DNA of 64,000 nt from Psoroptes ovis (GCA_002943765.1 PQWQ01000022.1:372001-436000); one strand, 5' to 3'. Positions 47,593-62,215 are shown, counted from the first letter of the stretch. Notes: generated from the letters alone by a model not told the origin. Translations and numbers: made by a program.

Positions 47593-49320
47593 ACAATTTC
47601 ACCAATTATTTTTCTTTTTACAAAATAAAAAACAAAATTATTTATGAATTACGGTGAGATTTGCGCAGCAAAAAATTGATTGATTGATCAATTATTGAAT
47701 TTGATTTGAAAAGGGATTTGATACATGTAAAATTGAAATAAAATTGTAAAAATTGAAAATTTTCAATTTGAAATAATGATAACTATAATCTTATACTTAA
47801 TTTTAATTTGAATTCAAATAAATGATTTTTGAATTTTTGATTTTTTTTCTTTGAAAATTTCGTTAATCTCATCACCATCGAAGAAATGGCGCGAAAAAAT
47901 TTGAAATTTGATTTTTTTGAAATTGACCAATGATTCATTAGCAAAGATTGCGCCGGCGTGATTAATTTGAATTTTCTCTTTTATTTGATTTGATTGAATG
48001 ATTAAAATTTAAATTTTTTCAAATAATTAGTCATTAATCATATATATATGAAAAATGTACAATTTGTTCATATAAATGTTCATATAAAAATGTTGAATGT
48101 TCTAATATGTTGTTTCATCTATGATTGTGTATAAATATACACTAATACTAATATGTTTGAAATTGAATTTTTTCATAAATAATTAAAAAAACAATGTGTT
48201 TGTGTGTGCATATGATGATCGGTGATTTAAAATGTCAAATTATTTACATACATATAAATCAGTGTGTTTTGTTTATTTAAATATCTTTTAAGAATAAGAA
48301 AAATGAATGAACAATTTCAATTAATTTTTATAAATAAAATGATTCGAATATGATTTTTGGCAATTGAAATGGACAAATACAGTCAAATAGTCAAAGGTGT
48401 ATGTGTGGTTATGTGTGTTGATTTGGTCCCAATGATTAATTATTTGAGTATTTAAAAAAAATGATGATAAAATAAATACAAAATATCCAAGCATAGATTA
48501 TAGTTCCCCAATCGATGAAGCCGTGGTGAATGGAGGTAGTTTTCATCATCATCATCATGACCACATTCTCTTTGAAAGCATCAATTTCGAAACAAAAAAT
48601 TTGGCAAATTAACTCTTCAATCTTGAGAAAATATAATCATCAAAGTGTTTGTTCTTGATCAATGTAATGGATGACCAAATGATGAATACTGATTTGGTGA
48701 ATAATAAAAAAAAATTTGATCGAAATTAATTAAAATATTGTTTAATGCATATATGAATGTGTGTGTGTGTGCACAACATCAGTGTGTGTGAGTATGTGAT
48801 GTCTGTATATAATAGTATTTAGAATTTAGTTGCCTGTGTCGATGTTCTCATCATTAGATCAGCAGTTGGATCAGTCTATTTCAGTTTGTTTTTTGTGGAA
48901 CAATAATAATTTCACAGATTTGTGTAAGACGATGTATGCATGTGTATGTATATTCAATAATTGTAATCAAATTGGTCATAATTTAATTATTAAAAATTTT
49001 TTGAAAGATTGAATTTTGTCAATAGATATATGGACACACAATAGACACAGTACGATCGGAAAAGATTCGAGAAATATTATATTGAAAGAGAATGAATAGG
49101 ATCGAGGAAGAAAATAGAATGAAACAATGATAAATGAATAGAAAACAAAGACATGATAAATAGTGATTAGTAAATAGATTGATAGATACTGAAAGGATTA
49201 AAGACGAACAGGGATGGATAACCCTTCGGGGGTCAAATGAGATCCAACAACAACAAAAACAACAACACAAAGGTAGAGGCAACTACAACTAATTTGATAG
49301 AAATTAATAATTAATTCAAA
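47593..49320. other. Convergent intergenic region between RBM25 and tweety
   Basis: Probably the 3' untranslated regions of both genes. AT-rich, with TG-rich microsatellites near 48750-48800. No coding exon is clear, although the tweety frame ends just past a GTACGT donor-like site, so a further 3' exon of tweety could lie here. Confidence 0.45.
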
Positions 49321-51901
49321 TCAAATACGTACCATATAATGACCAATTGCACTTTGATTAGTTTGTCCAAGTGAAGATGATGTTCCACTTGTGTTCGATG
49401 TGATTGGAATATGACTATGTTGTTGTTGTTGTTGCGTATGATGATGATGATGTGGCAATGTTCCAGTATGATGTGGATGACTATGTTGCTGTTGCTGCTG
49501 CTGTTGGTGATGATGATGGGTACCATATAATTGTTGATAATTTTGTTGTTGTTGTTGTTGATTTAATTGATCGTAAGCAGGTGGAGGACTGAGAAATGCT
49601 AATTGTTCATCAGATCGTGGCATCATATTATGACGACCAAGTGTACCGTGATGTAAAAGGGTTGATTGTGGCTGTGATTGTAATTGATTCGAATTCAGCG
49701 ATGTTGCCAATAAGGTTGCATTTCCAGTACCGATGCCACCGCCTAATGTTGTGAAATGTGGTGTTTGTGGCGGTGTATGACTAAATCTGAGTGAAAAAGA
49801 AGATATTATTACAAATATGTCCAAATTTCTCATGAAGAATAATCATACCTTCCGCGACCAGTTGTACCATAGGCACTACTGGCATATGAATCACGGAAAC
49901 GTTGTTGTTGTTGCTTGCTAACAGTATTGGTCATTGATGTATTTGTTAGTGATGAATTTGTGGAATTATTCGACAAAATAGTATGATGTGGTTGTGACAA
50001 ATTTCTTGGAGTTGATGGCGGTAAAAACGGGTCAGTTTCATCGGCAGAATTATTATTATCCAACAAAGATGAAGATCCGCCAGCAGTGAGACCACTTTGT
50101 TGATAATATTGTTGATGATGAAGATGATGACTTGATGTATTCAACAAATTATTCGTCGATGAAGTCATTGATGATTGTTGAATGGATCGTATATGAATCC
50201 AAATGTGTGATGAACATAGAACAAGTATTGTGAATAATAATCCAATTAATGATGATGTGATCAATAAAATAACTAAACCTTCAATGATATTTTTACATGT
50301 CGAAGACATTGAAACAACAAAATCATTATGAATACGTTGACAATCTAACAATATTTGTATGGATTTCAGCAATTTTTCCGTCGAATTAAGATGCGATACA
50401 ATCGAATTGATTTGTGGACGAACAATATTTTGATCTGGATTACAATAACTGATACATAACATTTCTAATGCACGTATCAATTCTGACATATGATCAATAG
50501 CAATCAATGATGCACGTGTTTGTACACGGAATGGATGATTCATACCGATTTGTTGCGTTTGCTGGGGATGCGAGTGTTGTTGTTGTGATTCACGTTGATA
50601 TTGTTGTTGATAATGATAGGAAGATGGTGGCGATCGGCAACGAATATAATAATCAAGAATAGCAATTTCAGCTTCATTACTGAAACGATCATCCAAAAAT
50701 GAATCTGGTTCATTACAGAAATCAGATCCAGCCACTAAAAGACCAAAATACAAAGATGTCAATACCCAACTTATGACTAATGCAAGCAAACCAAATACTG
50801 AAAACAATATCAGCGTACATCTTGAATGTTTGATTAAACCACAAAATAATATAAGACAAAATAATAGTAGATATAAGGCAAACACAAACGAAGATGGCCA
50901 TCGAATCTTTTCAATCATATTTATTGTTCTTGGCAATGGCCGAAGATTTAATTTTTCAATTCTTGAATAAATATCATCGACTCTTCGCATACCTATTATT
51001 AGTGAAGGATAAATTCATTAATTTTGCCCAAAATGATGACATGTCAAGATTACTTACATCTACTAACATTACGTTTGAGGAAAAATACTTGATTCTCCAA
51101 GTTGGCTTTGACGGCAACATCTTTGACTAGCATTTTTTCCACTGAACCTTTCAACGATTCAATGTTGACATCAATTTCATCATGTAAATATAATGCCGCT
51201 TGTCTAGTATTATTTTGTACTTGCTCAATAATTGTTGCAATATCATCGGTTGAATTATTCAATTTGACCATACCATTGTGAATGATGATTGAACCAAGTA
51301 CGCTTATAATGATTACGATTATTGATAATAATGTAAATATGGCCAAACATAATTTACAACCAATCAATGATTTTCGTTTAATCGATGATTTATTATTATT
51401 AATAGTTTGGCTATGTGTTTGTAGCTGTTGTGATTGATGATGATGATGATGATTATTAGTATTATCTTTGACAATTGAACCATTATTTGAATTGTTGTTA
51501 TTATTCGAATTATTATCACAACAACGACATAAGAAAAATATTAGAAAAAATATCAATGTCAGTATTAGCCAAAAACCAGGTATTGCAACTAATATGCCTA
51601 ATGATTCCAGATATTCATTATCATTCAAGTCAAATGTAATGTTTTGATGTGATGATAATTGTTGTAATTTTATATCAAAATGTGGTATTTGATGAAACCA
51701 ATCGGCTATGATTGATATATTGTATAAACTTTCATGTTTTTGTATTGTTAGCGATGGATCATTCAATGATAATTGTTCATTAAGCCATTCATTAAATTCG
51801 TTGGAATATTTTTCAATTTTATCCATCGATATCGAATATAAATCATTGAATGTTATCGAAGATGGTGATGATTGATCTTGTTGTTCAATGATTGTAGACA
51901 T
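49321..51901 (-). CDS. Tweety family membrane protein (TTYH)
   Basis: Tweety proteins are five-span membrane proteins of the plasma membrane with a large Cys-containing extracellular loop, described as volume-regulated anion channels or lipid-binding proteins. Exons 51901-51058, 50992-49849 and 49786-49321 join in phase to about 817 residues. Family features: WFHQIPHFDIKLQQLSS near residue 70; first membrane span GILVAIPGFWLILTLIFFLI; second span in LAIFTLLSIIVIIISVLG; the CMRRVDDIYSRI joint; spans around YLLLFCLILFCGLI and LFGLLVAGSDFC-like SLYFGLLVAGSDFCNEPD; final span LIGLLFTILVLCSSHIW. The tail is His/Gln-rich and contains PPPAYDQL, a PPxY motif that recruits Nedd4-type ubiquitin ligases. 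The Met at 51901 is preferred to one upstream because the family lacks an extra N-terminal hydrophobic segment. Confidence 0.9.
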
Positions 51902-54628
51902 TTTTTGTTTTAGAAATATACAATCAAAAATGGCTGATTTTGAATGTAATAACAATAATAACAATTGAATTGAAATTGACTGGGCGACAATAAAATAAAT
52001 GTAAATAAACAGATTATCAAACAAACAAACAAAAATTGTTGCAATACTTTTTCAATGATGATGATGATGATTCATATGACAATTATTCATTCCTGTTGTT
52101 ATTGTTGAACAAATACACATTATATAATACGTTGACTTTGTATTATTTATTATCATTGATGTTTGGCTTATTTGTTTGGCATTAGTTAATCAAAAATCTT
52201 CAATTCAAAACTGTAAAATAAAAATAAATGAAAAAGTATTCGAAATTATTATTTAATCAAATTCATTTTATGTATTCGTGATTCATTTCAATATTGTTAA
52301 AGTTCATTGGGAGTCAATTATTCATTTTTGTTGTGTGCGATCATATTTTATAAACCATTTTTGGGATGTTTATTCTTCGACTATATTTCTATATATACCA
52401 ATTGATCGATTGATTTTAATTAAATAAATACTCTAAATAATATATATCAGATGTACGAATTAATGTGTTTGGCCTCAAAAGACCCTAATTTAAGGCCACT
52501 AGAATCTATATGATGTTTCAATGGTGTCCAAAATGCCGAACCAAACAAAAAAAATTAGATTGGATGAGTTCAACCAACTTTTTTCAAAGGCCCTAGCCCT
52601 GTATAGATTTATATATAGAAAGACAAAACGAAATGGATGAATGTACTTACATATAGTTTTATTTACTTTTATTTATGACTATTATTTAAATAAAACGATC
52701 AATATTTAATATGAAATGATCATTTTGTTCAAATTTCATATAATTTTGCTTTGCTCTCAGTTTGAAAATTTAGACTATCGTCTAAATAGATGGCTAGATG
52801 TATATATTGGCGTATACATGACACACAAGACAAGAACACACTGAATTAGATGACCATATAGCCTCGAAATATAAATGAAAAAACAGGAATTATTTCAACA
52901 ATCAATGAATAGCGGTTCATTCGAAAAAAAAAATAAACAATCATCTATAGACCTTATGATAAATAAAAATAAATAAATGAATGAATGATGATCATTAATA
53001 AATATGAAGCATTCAAATTATAAGCCTTATAAGAGGACAACACAACAACAACAACTAATGTATACATATGAATAAAACATGTTTTTGTAGTTTTAGATCA
53101 AACTGGCTAAACAACAAGCAATAGTTTATTGAACATTTTTCCATTGAATTTCAAATAATAAGAAAAGCAAGCGCATTCAAATACACAAACACACACACAC
53201 ACATATATGGCACCTTTGGAACCAGATTTTATGGCTGGTGAATGGTAAACATTGAAATAAATGCCACTATCTATTTATTCATTCAAATAAATATCATCGG
53301 AAATTTGATGAAAACAATAAGTTTTGGGCGGCGGTATACATATATTTGTCAATGGATCACTAGCCAATAATAATAACATTAAATGAATGAATTTCTTATG
53401 TTTGTAAATATCATTGATCAATAATTTCTTGTGGTCTGGCATTATTTCATTTGATTACCCAGAGAGATTATTATTGATTATTTACACACCGAAAAATAAA
53501 ATAAAACACACGCAAATGTTTGTTTAAACACACATATTTAAACCATATTTCATTGCTTTAAACCACATATCTCAAAGATAAGATATACAAACATTAATTT
53601 ATGGCAAATCAAACATGTTTTTCATATTGCAACAATTAAACCATATAAGAAAATTGCCTGTAGACATGTCGAAATGATTAGAGATCAATCAATACACACG
53701 ATTCCCACACAAACACTTGGCAAGGGCAAATGGTTATCAATTTGTTTCTGGTTAACCAGAACAACCAACCAAAAATCAAAATCAAACAAGTGTTTTCTTT
53801 GTTTAATTTTGGTTCCGATCAATCAATCAATCAATTGAATCGATTGTTTGATTGATTGATTGAAATGTGTGTACATTTTCTACTCAATGAAACTAATCGA
53901 ATACATTTTCGGAAATTTGGAAGATTCAAAGTATTGAATTTGTATTGATCGTTGTTATTGAATGCATGTGGAAATATTAGGTCAAGGGATGAAAAAATTT
54001 TTAAAATTTTAAATTTTAAAATAATTTTCAAATTGTAATTTGATTGATTAGATTAATATCGATTTATAATTTACTAATAATAATTATTGTTATTTCATCA
54101 AATTATGATCGTCTATATGTTGTTATTATTATTATTAGTTGCCATTCATTCATAATCATTTACTTCCTGAAATACTCTTTTAGTCGTAATAAATCATAAA
54201 TCGAGTTTCTTTTGTTGTTGTTTGTTTGTTGGTTTAAAGGATTTTCAAATCCTTGTTTGATCGTTTTCCAATCCTTTGAATTCAGTTCAAGTGATGGAAA
54301 ATGAACAGATCATAAGTCAATAAGTGAAGCTTTCGGAGCCAATCAAATTTAAAATTTGAAACGCTCGGATATAATTGAGGATGGAATTCAATAATCACAG
54401 TTATTAAATCAAAATGAATGAATGAATGATTTGTTTTATTTGATTTAATTAGTTTTATTTTTGCCACAAAATTAAATGTCAGATTTTTTTTTTTTTTTTT
54501 TTTGAATTTTAAAATTTAAAAAATATAAACAAACAACGGCGCCATCTGGTATTCGAAAATGTAGTTATTTTTATTTTATTGCAATTTTGACGTGTATCAA
54601 TATATTTTTGATTTTGATCTAAAAAATT
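51902..54628. other. Divergent intergenic region between tweety and SEC20
   Basis: 2.7 kb with no recognisable gene. AT-rich, with an AC run near 53186-53203 and simple TGAT repeats near 53850. The SEC20 end carries a T tract (54487-54503) and a GGCGCCATCTGGT motif. It presumably contains the tweety promoter. Confidence 0.5.
54538..54552. promoter_or_regulatory. CTCF-like motif upstream of SEC20
   Basis: The complement reads ATACCAGATGGCGCC. Its AGATGGCGCC core fits the CTCF consensus AGRKGGCRSY, and three of the five bases before it also agree. It is the only strongly GC-rich site in a very AT-rich stretch, about 80-90 bp before the SEC20 start. It could be an insulator/CTCF site or a core promoter element. 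Confidence 0.4.
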
Positions 54629-55393
54629 ATGGAAACTAAATTGAAAATTGATTTGCTGAAAAATCGGATCACTGCCAACGATGCTCAGATCAAGAATCTG
54701 CTCAAGGTTTGCCATTTTAAATATGATTCAAAAGTCTAATCTATTTATTGTTGAATACAGAAAATTTCAAATTGTAGCACAAACTATGAAGATTTAAGTC
54801 AACTAAATCAAAAATTGACAAGTTGTATGAATGAAATACGACGTGATTTAAATGATTATCGCATATTAATTGAAATCATACGGAAAAATTCATCTGAAAA
54901 TGATAATTTATATGAAAATCTATTATATGATCTTGAATCAAAACAACAACAATTTGAATTCAATTCAAATCTAATACGAAAATCAATGAATTTAGCACAA
55001 AAACAATTAAACACTGAAACACGACGAAAGCTATTTAGTCAAACAGAAAATTTACGAAAACGTCTGACAACTGATTCAATGATAAACAATGAAAAAACCG
55101 TTGAAAAATCCAATGAACTTACCAATGATTTATATTCAGCTAGCCGGCTATTATCGAAAGAGGTGGAAAAATCGGGTAAAAATTTAGACACGCTGATATT
55201 ATCATCTGAATTGGCCACCGAAACAACACAAGAATTTTATAAAATGTCAAATTTAATCGCAAATTCAAAAACATTACTTTCGAAATATGGTCGTCGTGAA
55301 ATGACTGATAAAATACTTACCATATTGGCTCTGGGATTTTTTTTTGGCAGTGTCGTTTATGTTTTAGTTAAACGTATATATATTCGTCAATGA
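54629..55393 (+). CDS. SEC20/BNIP1 SNARE of the ER
   Basis: An ER-resident Q-SNARE acting in Golgi-to-ER retrograde fusion. Exon 54629-54706 and exon 54761-55393, separated by a 54-bp intron, give about 236 residues (human BNIP1 is 228). The N-terminal half is helical. The SNARE motif spans about residues 120-205 (ELTNDLYSASRLLSKEVEKS, LDTLILSSELATETTQEF) and is followed by RREMTDKILTILALGFFFGS, the C-terminal membrane anchor, and a short lumenal RIYIRQ end. No KDEL-type retrieval signal is seen. Confidence 0.9.
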
Positions 55394-56578
55394 ATTAGGC
55401 ACAATTAATTGATGATAATTGATTTTATTAATTTTTTTTTGTCAAAAAAAAAAAAAAAAAAAAAATACAAATACAAATGAATATAAAATGAATTTTATCT
55501 AAAAATTAATGAATATTATTTAATTAATTACAAAATTGGTTAAACAAGCACACACACCCGAATGTATATACATAAGATGAATTATATTTAAATGTTTATG
55601 ATGATAGGCAATTGATTGATGATTGATGAATAATAATTACATTTTGATAATTTTGATTAAAAAATATTCGTAATTAAATTGTGATAATTATTAAATGTTT
55701 CATATTGTTTTTTTGTCTTATTTAGTAATGTTCACATATTGTTGTTGTGTTGTGTATTGTATTTGAATATTGTATTTTTCACTATTTGTTGTCTCTATAT
55801 CTGTGTGAAAGAGAGGGGGGTTAATAATATTTTGAATTAAATTTTAAAATATTGAATAATATATATTCCTGCTGGTATTCGATTGATTGATTGCACCGAA
55901 AAATTTAAACTTGAATTTGCATATGATTTTGATTAACTGAAACACTGAAAGAGATATTAATTAAATGTATTCATAGTTAATGAAGAAATATTCACGTATA
56001 TCACAGTCGGAAATAATAATAATAATAATATTAATCGTAATAATTGAAAAATAATGATGATAATTTGAACATTAAACCAAAAAAAAAAAAAAAAAAAAAA
56101 TACATTAGAATGTAAATGTAATTATCGATTGATTGATTTATATTTTGAAAAATACCTAATTATAATTCAAAGTATCTTGCAGATACGATGAGATACGTGG
56201 ATGCGTTTGTATGCAAATGTTATGGACCATATGAATCCAAATGTGTGTGTGTGTGTGTGTGTGTGCATGGTTTAATTATGGACAATATGAGATAGTTGAT
56301 GTGTTACGATATATATTCGCGATGGACAAGTGTGTGTATGTATATGCATGGGTGTGTATCACAATATGTTGATTTTTATATAAGTTTCATGAGATGATTA
56401 TTCAATGAATTGATGAATGAATGAACAACGCTCAACATTGATGATGATCATATGAAAAATATCACTTGATGAATTTTGAAATTAATTAAATTTTTTCGAT
56501 TCGAACCAAATAAACACCAGTAATAATTGTTAATCGGAATAATTCACTAATCTAAAATTTCACTATCGAATTCGTAAT
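55394..56578. other. Convergent intergenic region between SEC20 and CREBRF-like gene
   Basis: 3' flanks of two converging genes. Contains A tracts at about 55446-55464 and 56080-56100 and a (TG)n microsatellite at 56242-56265. No gene recognised. Confidence 0.5.
56242..56265. repeat. (TG)n microsatellite
   Basis: A run of about 12 TG units, uninterrupted. Confidence 0.9.
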
Positions 56579-59500
56579 TTAATTGTCAATTTTTCGAAAA
56601 CAATTCAAACCACCATTATCGATACCTTGGCTAACATTATCCAAAAGTTTATTGACAAAATTTGCCGTTTTACCTGCCACTCGTAGACGATTATCAGATT
56701 GATCAAAATTAATCACTTCACTGAGAATGTTTTGTACATCTTCAATTCGTTGTATTTGATAATCATATTGAATTGGTTGTCCATTAAATTGACTTAATGA
56801 TAGCTTAAAGTCTCGGGTCATTGGAAATTGTTTCAATGGTTGTCGATGCATTTGAAACAATAAATCGATTAGCTGATAAACATTACGATTAATTTCGGTT
56901 GCTTGCCGATGTTCATGTCTTAGCCCGAATAATTGAATTTTATTCGCTTCATGTTGTGCTTTCTTTTTTAGCCGACATACACGTGATGCTAATTTATTTT
57001 TTTCTTTACGTGATTTACTGCGATTATCGGGAGGTATTTCGGTGAATGGTGTTAAATCGTTCAATTTTTTATTGATTTCTTTTAATTCTAAACCAATGAT
57101 TAATAATTTTTCCGGATTTGCCGTCAAATCATTACCATCACCTTTTCTTGCTTTACCCGAATGTTTGACACCTTCAATTTGACATTCAGGATCAAATACA
57201 GGATCCAATGTTTTATTCAATACATATGGATCATCATCATCATCTTGATTATTGCTGAATGATTGTTGTTTATTGATTGCTGATGATAATGTTTGATTTT
57301 TTAAACCTTTTGGACCTTTTGATTGTACATTGTATTGCCAGAAATATAGTTTTCCTTGTCCTTTACGTGATCGTGGCATATTCAATGACCATCGATTGGT
57401 TGGATCATCCGAAATGCTTGCATTCAATAAATCTTTTTTACTATATTTTTTCATTAATTTTTCAACATCATCATCACCATCATCATCGAATTCATCTTCA
57501 TCAAAATCGGATACATTTGAATGACTATATTTAATTGATGATGATTGATTAATTGTCGAATTATCATTTGTAATAGCAATAAATGGATGAATAACATTAT
57601 TCGAAGATGAACTTGGCACTGGAGAAACCATAATTTGATTACCCGATTGTGATTCTGGCTGTTGTTGTTGTAGGATAACGATTTCATTAATATTAACATC
57701 TTCTTCATATATTGAATCTAATCGTTGATGGGAATGTCGGCCATTGAGAATATTGGTTGTTACATTGTCACTATTGACAATTTGATTTTGATTCAAATTC
57801 AACATCATTTCTGAATTATTATCTGAATTATCATCATATTCTGAATGGCTTGCAAAACCTTCATCAGTAATATCGGTACTCATCGAATCATTTCGTATAC
57901 GACTATTATTGATTGTATTGGTAGTATTGACAGCAGTCAATGAGGTTGTAGTCATTGTTGCTGGAGTTGTTGTTATGTTTGCAGCCGTAATTTCAGCGCT
58001 ATCATTGATGATGCTCGTTCTCATGATTGATGGTGAATTATTGTTGTTATTCATTATCGATTGTTTTGATACGCTCACATTAAAACTATCGATGTTAGGT
58101 AAACTATTTGAATTATTCAAATTATCAATTTGTACGCCATTATAATTATGAAGACTTGAATCAGCAAATCTAGTACTAGAATTTACGGATGATGGAACTG
58201 GTTGATGATTAAATGATACATTATTGTTTGTATTAGCATTAACGATGTCCCATTGTTGTTGTTGATTACTGCTTAATGATGATTGATTTTGATCAATAAA
58301 ATTTGATGTATCAAATGTCAGCGGGAATTCATCACTATCTTCGATCCATAATGATTCAAAATTATTAAAATTTAAATTATTATTATGGTTATTATTATTA
58401 TTTTTGATTGATTGTATTGAATTATATTGTGTTAATGTCATTTCTTTATCATTATTCAATGACATTTTTGATTTTTTAATAATAACATCATTATCAGCTG
58501 ATATTAATGAAAATTGTTCACTTGCATTATTAAGATTATTGGATAAATCACTTAATATATTATTTGACTGATTAGTAGTATAACTATTAAATGTTGTCGA
58601 TGATATACCATCATTTATATGATTAGAATTATTTTGATTATTGATGAAATACAAATTTTCATTATTCATATTGATTTGTGATTGATTAATCATTGAATTA
58701 TTATTATTATTATTATTAGCACTATTATTCCAATTATTTACATTCAAGAGATCATTAATATTGTTGACATTATTATTATCAATTAACACCGGTGATGATG
58801 AGATCTGTTGTTGCGGCTGTTGTTGTTGATCATAATCTTTAAAATAACCATTTTCTAAATATCCTAATGTTAATTCAGAATCCAAAGTGGATATATCTGG
58901 AATAGAGAAAGTTATTTAATTGAAATTAATTACATGTTAACACAACACACAAACCATCAAACGGCATATTCACCAATAATAATGATTGTGTATTATCATT
59001 ATTATTATTATTATAATTGGAATTGGATTGATAATCAAATTGATTTCCAATAATACAATCACTTGTAGTCAATTGTAGATTATCATTGAACAATTGATTT
59101 GTAGTCGAATTTGTCGGATTTGTCAAATCATCATCGAATGAAAATAATTGTTGGCTACAATTGCTGTTACTCAATGAAGCATATTGACCAGTTGTTGTTC
59201 GGTTTGGTTGGATTATTTGTTGAGGTTGCTGTTGTTGTTGTGGTTGTTGCTGATAAGATGTGTGATGAACATGATTTATTAATTGTGGATGTGATTGATT
59301 GTTACGATTCAATGAGATATTTGAATTATTTGGATAATTATTATTACTGGTATTATTATTCGGTACGATTCCGAATATATTTGCCGTATTAATCGATTGA
59401 TAATTTTCTCTGGCCATTTCGACCGATAATGGTTGCGGCGTATGATGTTCTAAATTATTATTCAAAAACAATATTTTCGATTTATTATCATGCAAATCAA

Positions 59501-59740
59501 CTTTAATCGGTACAATAGTTATTGTATCGGTGCTCGGTAGCAATGGATTTTGTTGTTGTATGACTTGTTGCTGCTGTTGTTGTTGTCGTTGATTACGTCG
59601 ATTATTTTTTCTTATAACATTCGATTTATATCGATGTTTATTCAATGATGAATATGAATGATCACTTTGTGTAGTGATTATTGTATGAAATTTTGTTGCG
59701 ACCACAGATTTGGATGATTTTGTCAATGAATTATCATTAT
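56579..59740 (-). CDS. CREBRF/REPTOR-type bZIP factor, 5' end missing
   Basis: A bZIP-related transcription regulator; the family includes vertebrate CREBRF and Drosophila REPTOR, a TORC1-repressed factor. Two exons, 59740-58955 and 58896-56579, join in phase (NMPFD|DISTLDSELTL) and encode about 1033 residues. The first begins after an acceptor, so at least one upstream exon with the start codon is missing. The N-terminal part is very rich in Asn, Ser and Gln. Family blocks: DEGFASHSEYDDNS acidic motif, DPTNRWSLNMPRSRKG with GKLYFWQYN, LTANPEKLLIIGLELKEINK, LTPFTEIPPDNR, the basic region SRKEKNKLASRVCRLKKKAQ, EANKIQLFGL, and the C-terminal VAGKTANFVNKLLDNVSQG. The order and spacing agree with CREBRF, so the family call is firm. 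Confidence 0.92.
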
Positions 59741-62215
59741 CTGTGTAATAAATGGAATGGAATAAAAGGTTTCAATTAAATCATTGAATTAATAATAGAC
59801 ATGCAACAAGGATGTAACCCTGATACAAACAAAACAATGAGTGATTGCAAACCAATATATTAATATCTGCACAGGCAAATCAAACACAAAGAAACAATTT
59901 AATAATTACCTTTGAGTAATTAATTTAAAAAAAATAGAAATAACTCATTGATCACTATTGATACTCAAGCACACACACACATATACATAGAAACAATTAG
60001 AATTCGATCAAATAATTTCAAAATTATATCACAACGTTTAAAATGAACAAAATCACAATTATTTTAATTAATATCATAGGATACTTTTGAATTAATCTAA
60101 GATTCTTTTTGAAGAATCTTTTGATTCGAAATAAGAAAACACAGAACGTCTTATGGCAAAAAATGAATGAAACAAAATGTGCATAAGTAAGACAAACATA
60201 TGAAGCTGATCAGCCAACATTAGCTGATGCAATTGAAAACATATTGATTCGATAATAATAATACAAATGATGATGATGATGATAAATAATTGTAAACATC
60301 ATCGAAAAATAATTTTAAAATATCAATCAAACAAGTCATTGATGATGATTGATTTTGAATTATCAATAATGATGATATTTTCATTATTTTCGAATTTGTA
60401 TAATTCAAAATAGATCACATATATATTAATGGCAAATGTACATTTGAAAAATGTCAAACAATTGTTTGCTATGTTTATAATCATATATATCACAAGTTCA
60501 ATTTACTCAAATAAGATCAAAGGGTTGTAATCACAATGAGTTGGTGTTGGGCGATTGTTTACTGGCGAAATCAAAGAATTCGAACAAAGTTTTTTCGAAA
60601 AAAATTTTCAAAGTTTCTGAGCTGATTCTTGATTGAATTCAATTTATACAATGATCATCTGTGGAAGGATGTGAATTGAGAATTGATCATTATAAATAAT
60701 ATCGGAGATTTATTTATAAACTCTATGTGTAAGCTTTGTGTTTAATGCAACAACTAGCATCCATTCGAAATCAGTGACTTTCTCTCTCTCTCCCTCTTCT
60801 TCTTTTGTTTGATTAATTATTATTCTGTTTTAATTACTGTTTGGTTGCTTTTGATGGTTGGCTTTGATGGTAAATGAAAAAAATGCTTTAAGCAAGCAAA
60901 TAGTAGTAATGATTAAATATATTACATGTGTATCAATGTATTAGCAGCAGTAGCAGTACCATACAATCAATAAGCATACCGCAAAAGTAAATAGCATTGA
61001 TGTAAATGTGATTCTATGTAAAATTAAATTTTAAATAAAATGGTGAAATCGCTCATTGAACAATTGTGCAATACCGATTGGTTTTGGTGAGAAAATAATG
61101 GTGGTGTTGGTGGTAAAAAGATGTTCAATTGTTTTACGAGAATTATGGTCAATTTCAAAGGAGTAGATCAAAGGTTAGACCTAAAGGGGCATGTTGGGTT
61201 ATGTCACGAATCTCGACAAGATTAATGTCACAAGAATCGAATTCGAATTAAGGCCATAACCTGATGCAATAACAGGTAATCAAAGGATTGAGCACATTAA
61301 TCATATTTAAATATCATTGAAATCAATAAAAACTTTGATCAATACATCTAAGATTGATTGTGTTTATCAACAATCGAAAATAGAGTTTAACAAGTATCAT
61401 TCATAAATAATTTTGTTTTGTTTTCAACAATCAACTAAGATTATTATCATCATAAGATCAAAGTGATGATATGATTGTATTAATTAATTTTAATTAAAAC
61501 TGAAAAAAATGACAATTATTAGACTTTATGGCTCCAAATAAATAAATAAATGTAAACAAAATCTTATGACATTCATTCATTAAACAAAACAAAAAGCAAA
61601 AACAATTGAATCCGGGTACATTGAACACATTATGCTCGGGTTATTTCGTAACAAAAAGCATGATAATGATGATGATGATGATGGGGTTATAAATAAATAA
61701 ATGAAAATGAATAAATGAAAGCAGCAAAAAAAAATGATTTAATCATTAGTTTTTCCATAGAATTTCCATGGAATTACAGGCAATTTCTATGGGGAAAAAA
61801 TTTGAAAATTTTCATTCAATGATTCATTATTTTTTAGTTGTTTTGATTCAAATCAAAATCGAAACTAATTAATCAACTTTTTCAATCTAATCAATGTGGA
61901 TTTAATTAAATAACCAATTAATCGATCGATTGGGACCAAATTTTGCCCAATATCTTTCAAAAATCAAAAGTTTTAAAGGTTTTATAGCATCTTAAAACAT
62001 AAAGAGCCTCTTCAAACCTCTGATTACGATCACATCACATTACATTTCTATGGCAATTCGTGCATGAAAAATTGATGTTTGTGTGTGTGATATATGTGAT
62101 TGCATCAGTATTGCATTCATTGTATGCCAATAAACATATTTAAAAAAATGAAAATAAAAAAATTTAATCATCATTTAAAGTTCATTGTAATCTAATCTCT
62201 AATCGAAATATATTA

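Noticed and set aside
51902..52024. N-terminal extension of tweety with an extra hydrophobic segment
   Set aside because: Tweety proteins begin shortly before the family block; the extension is probably 5' untranslated sequence.
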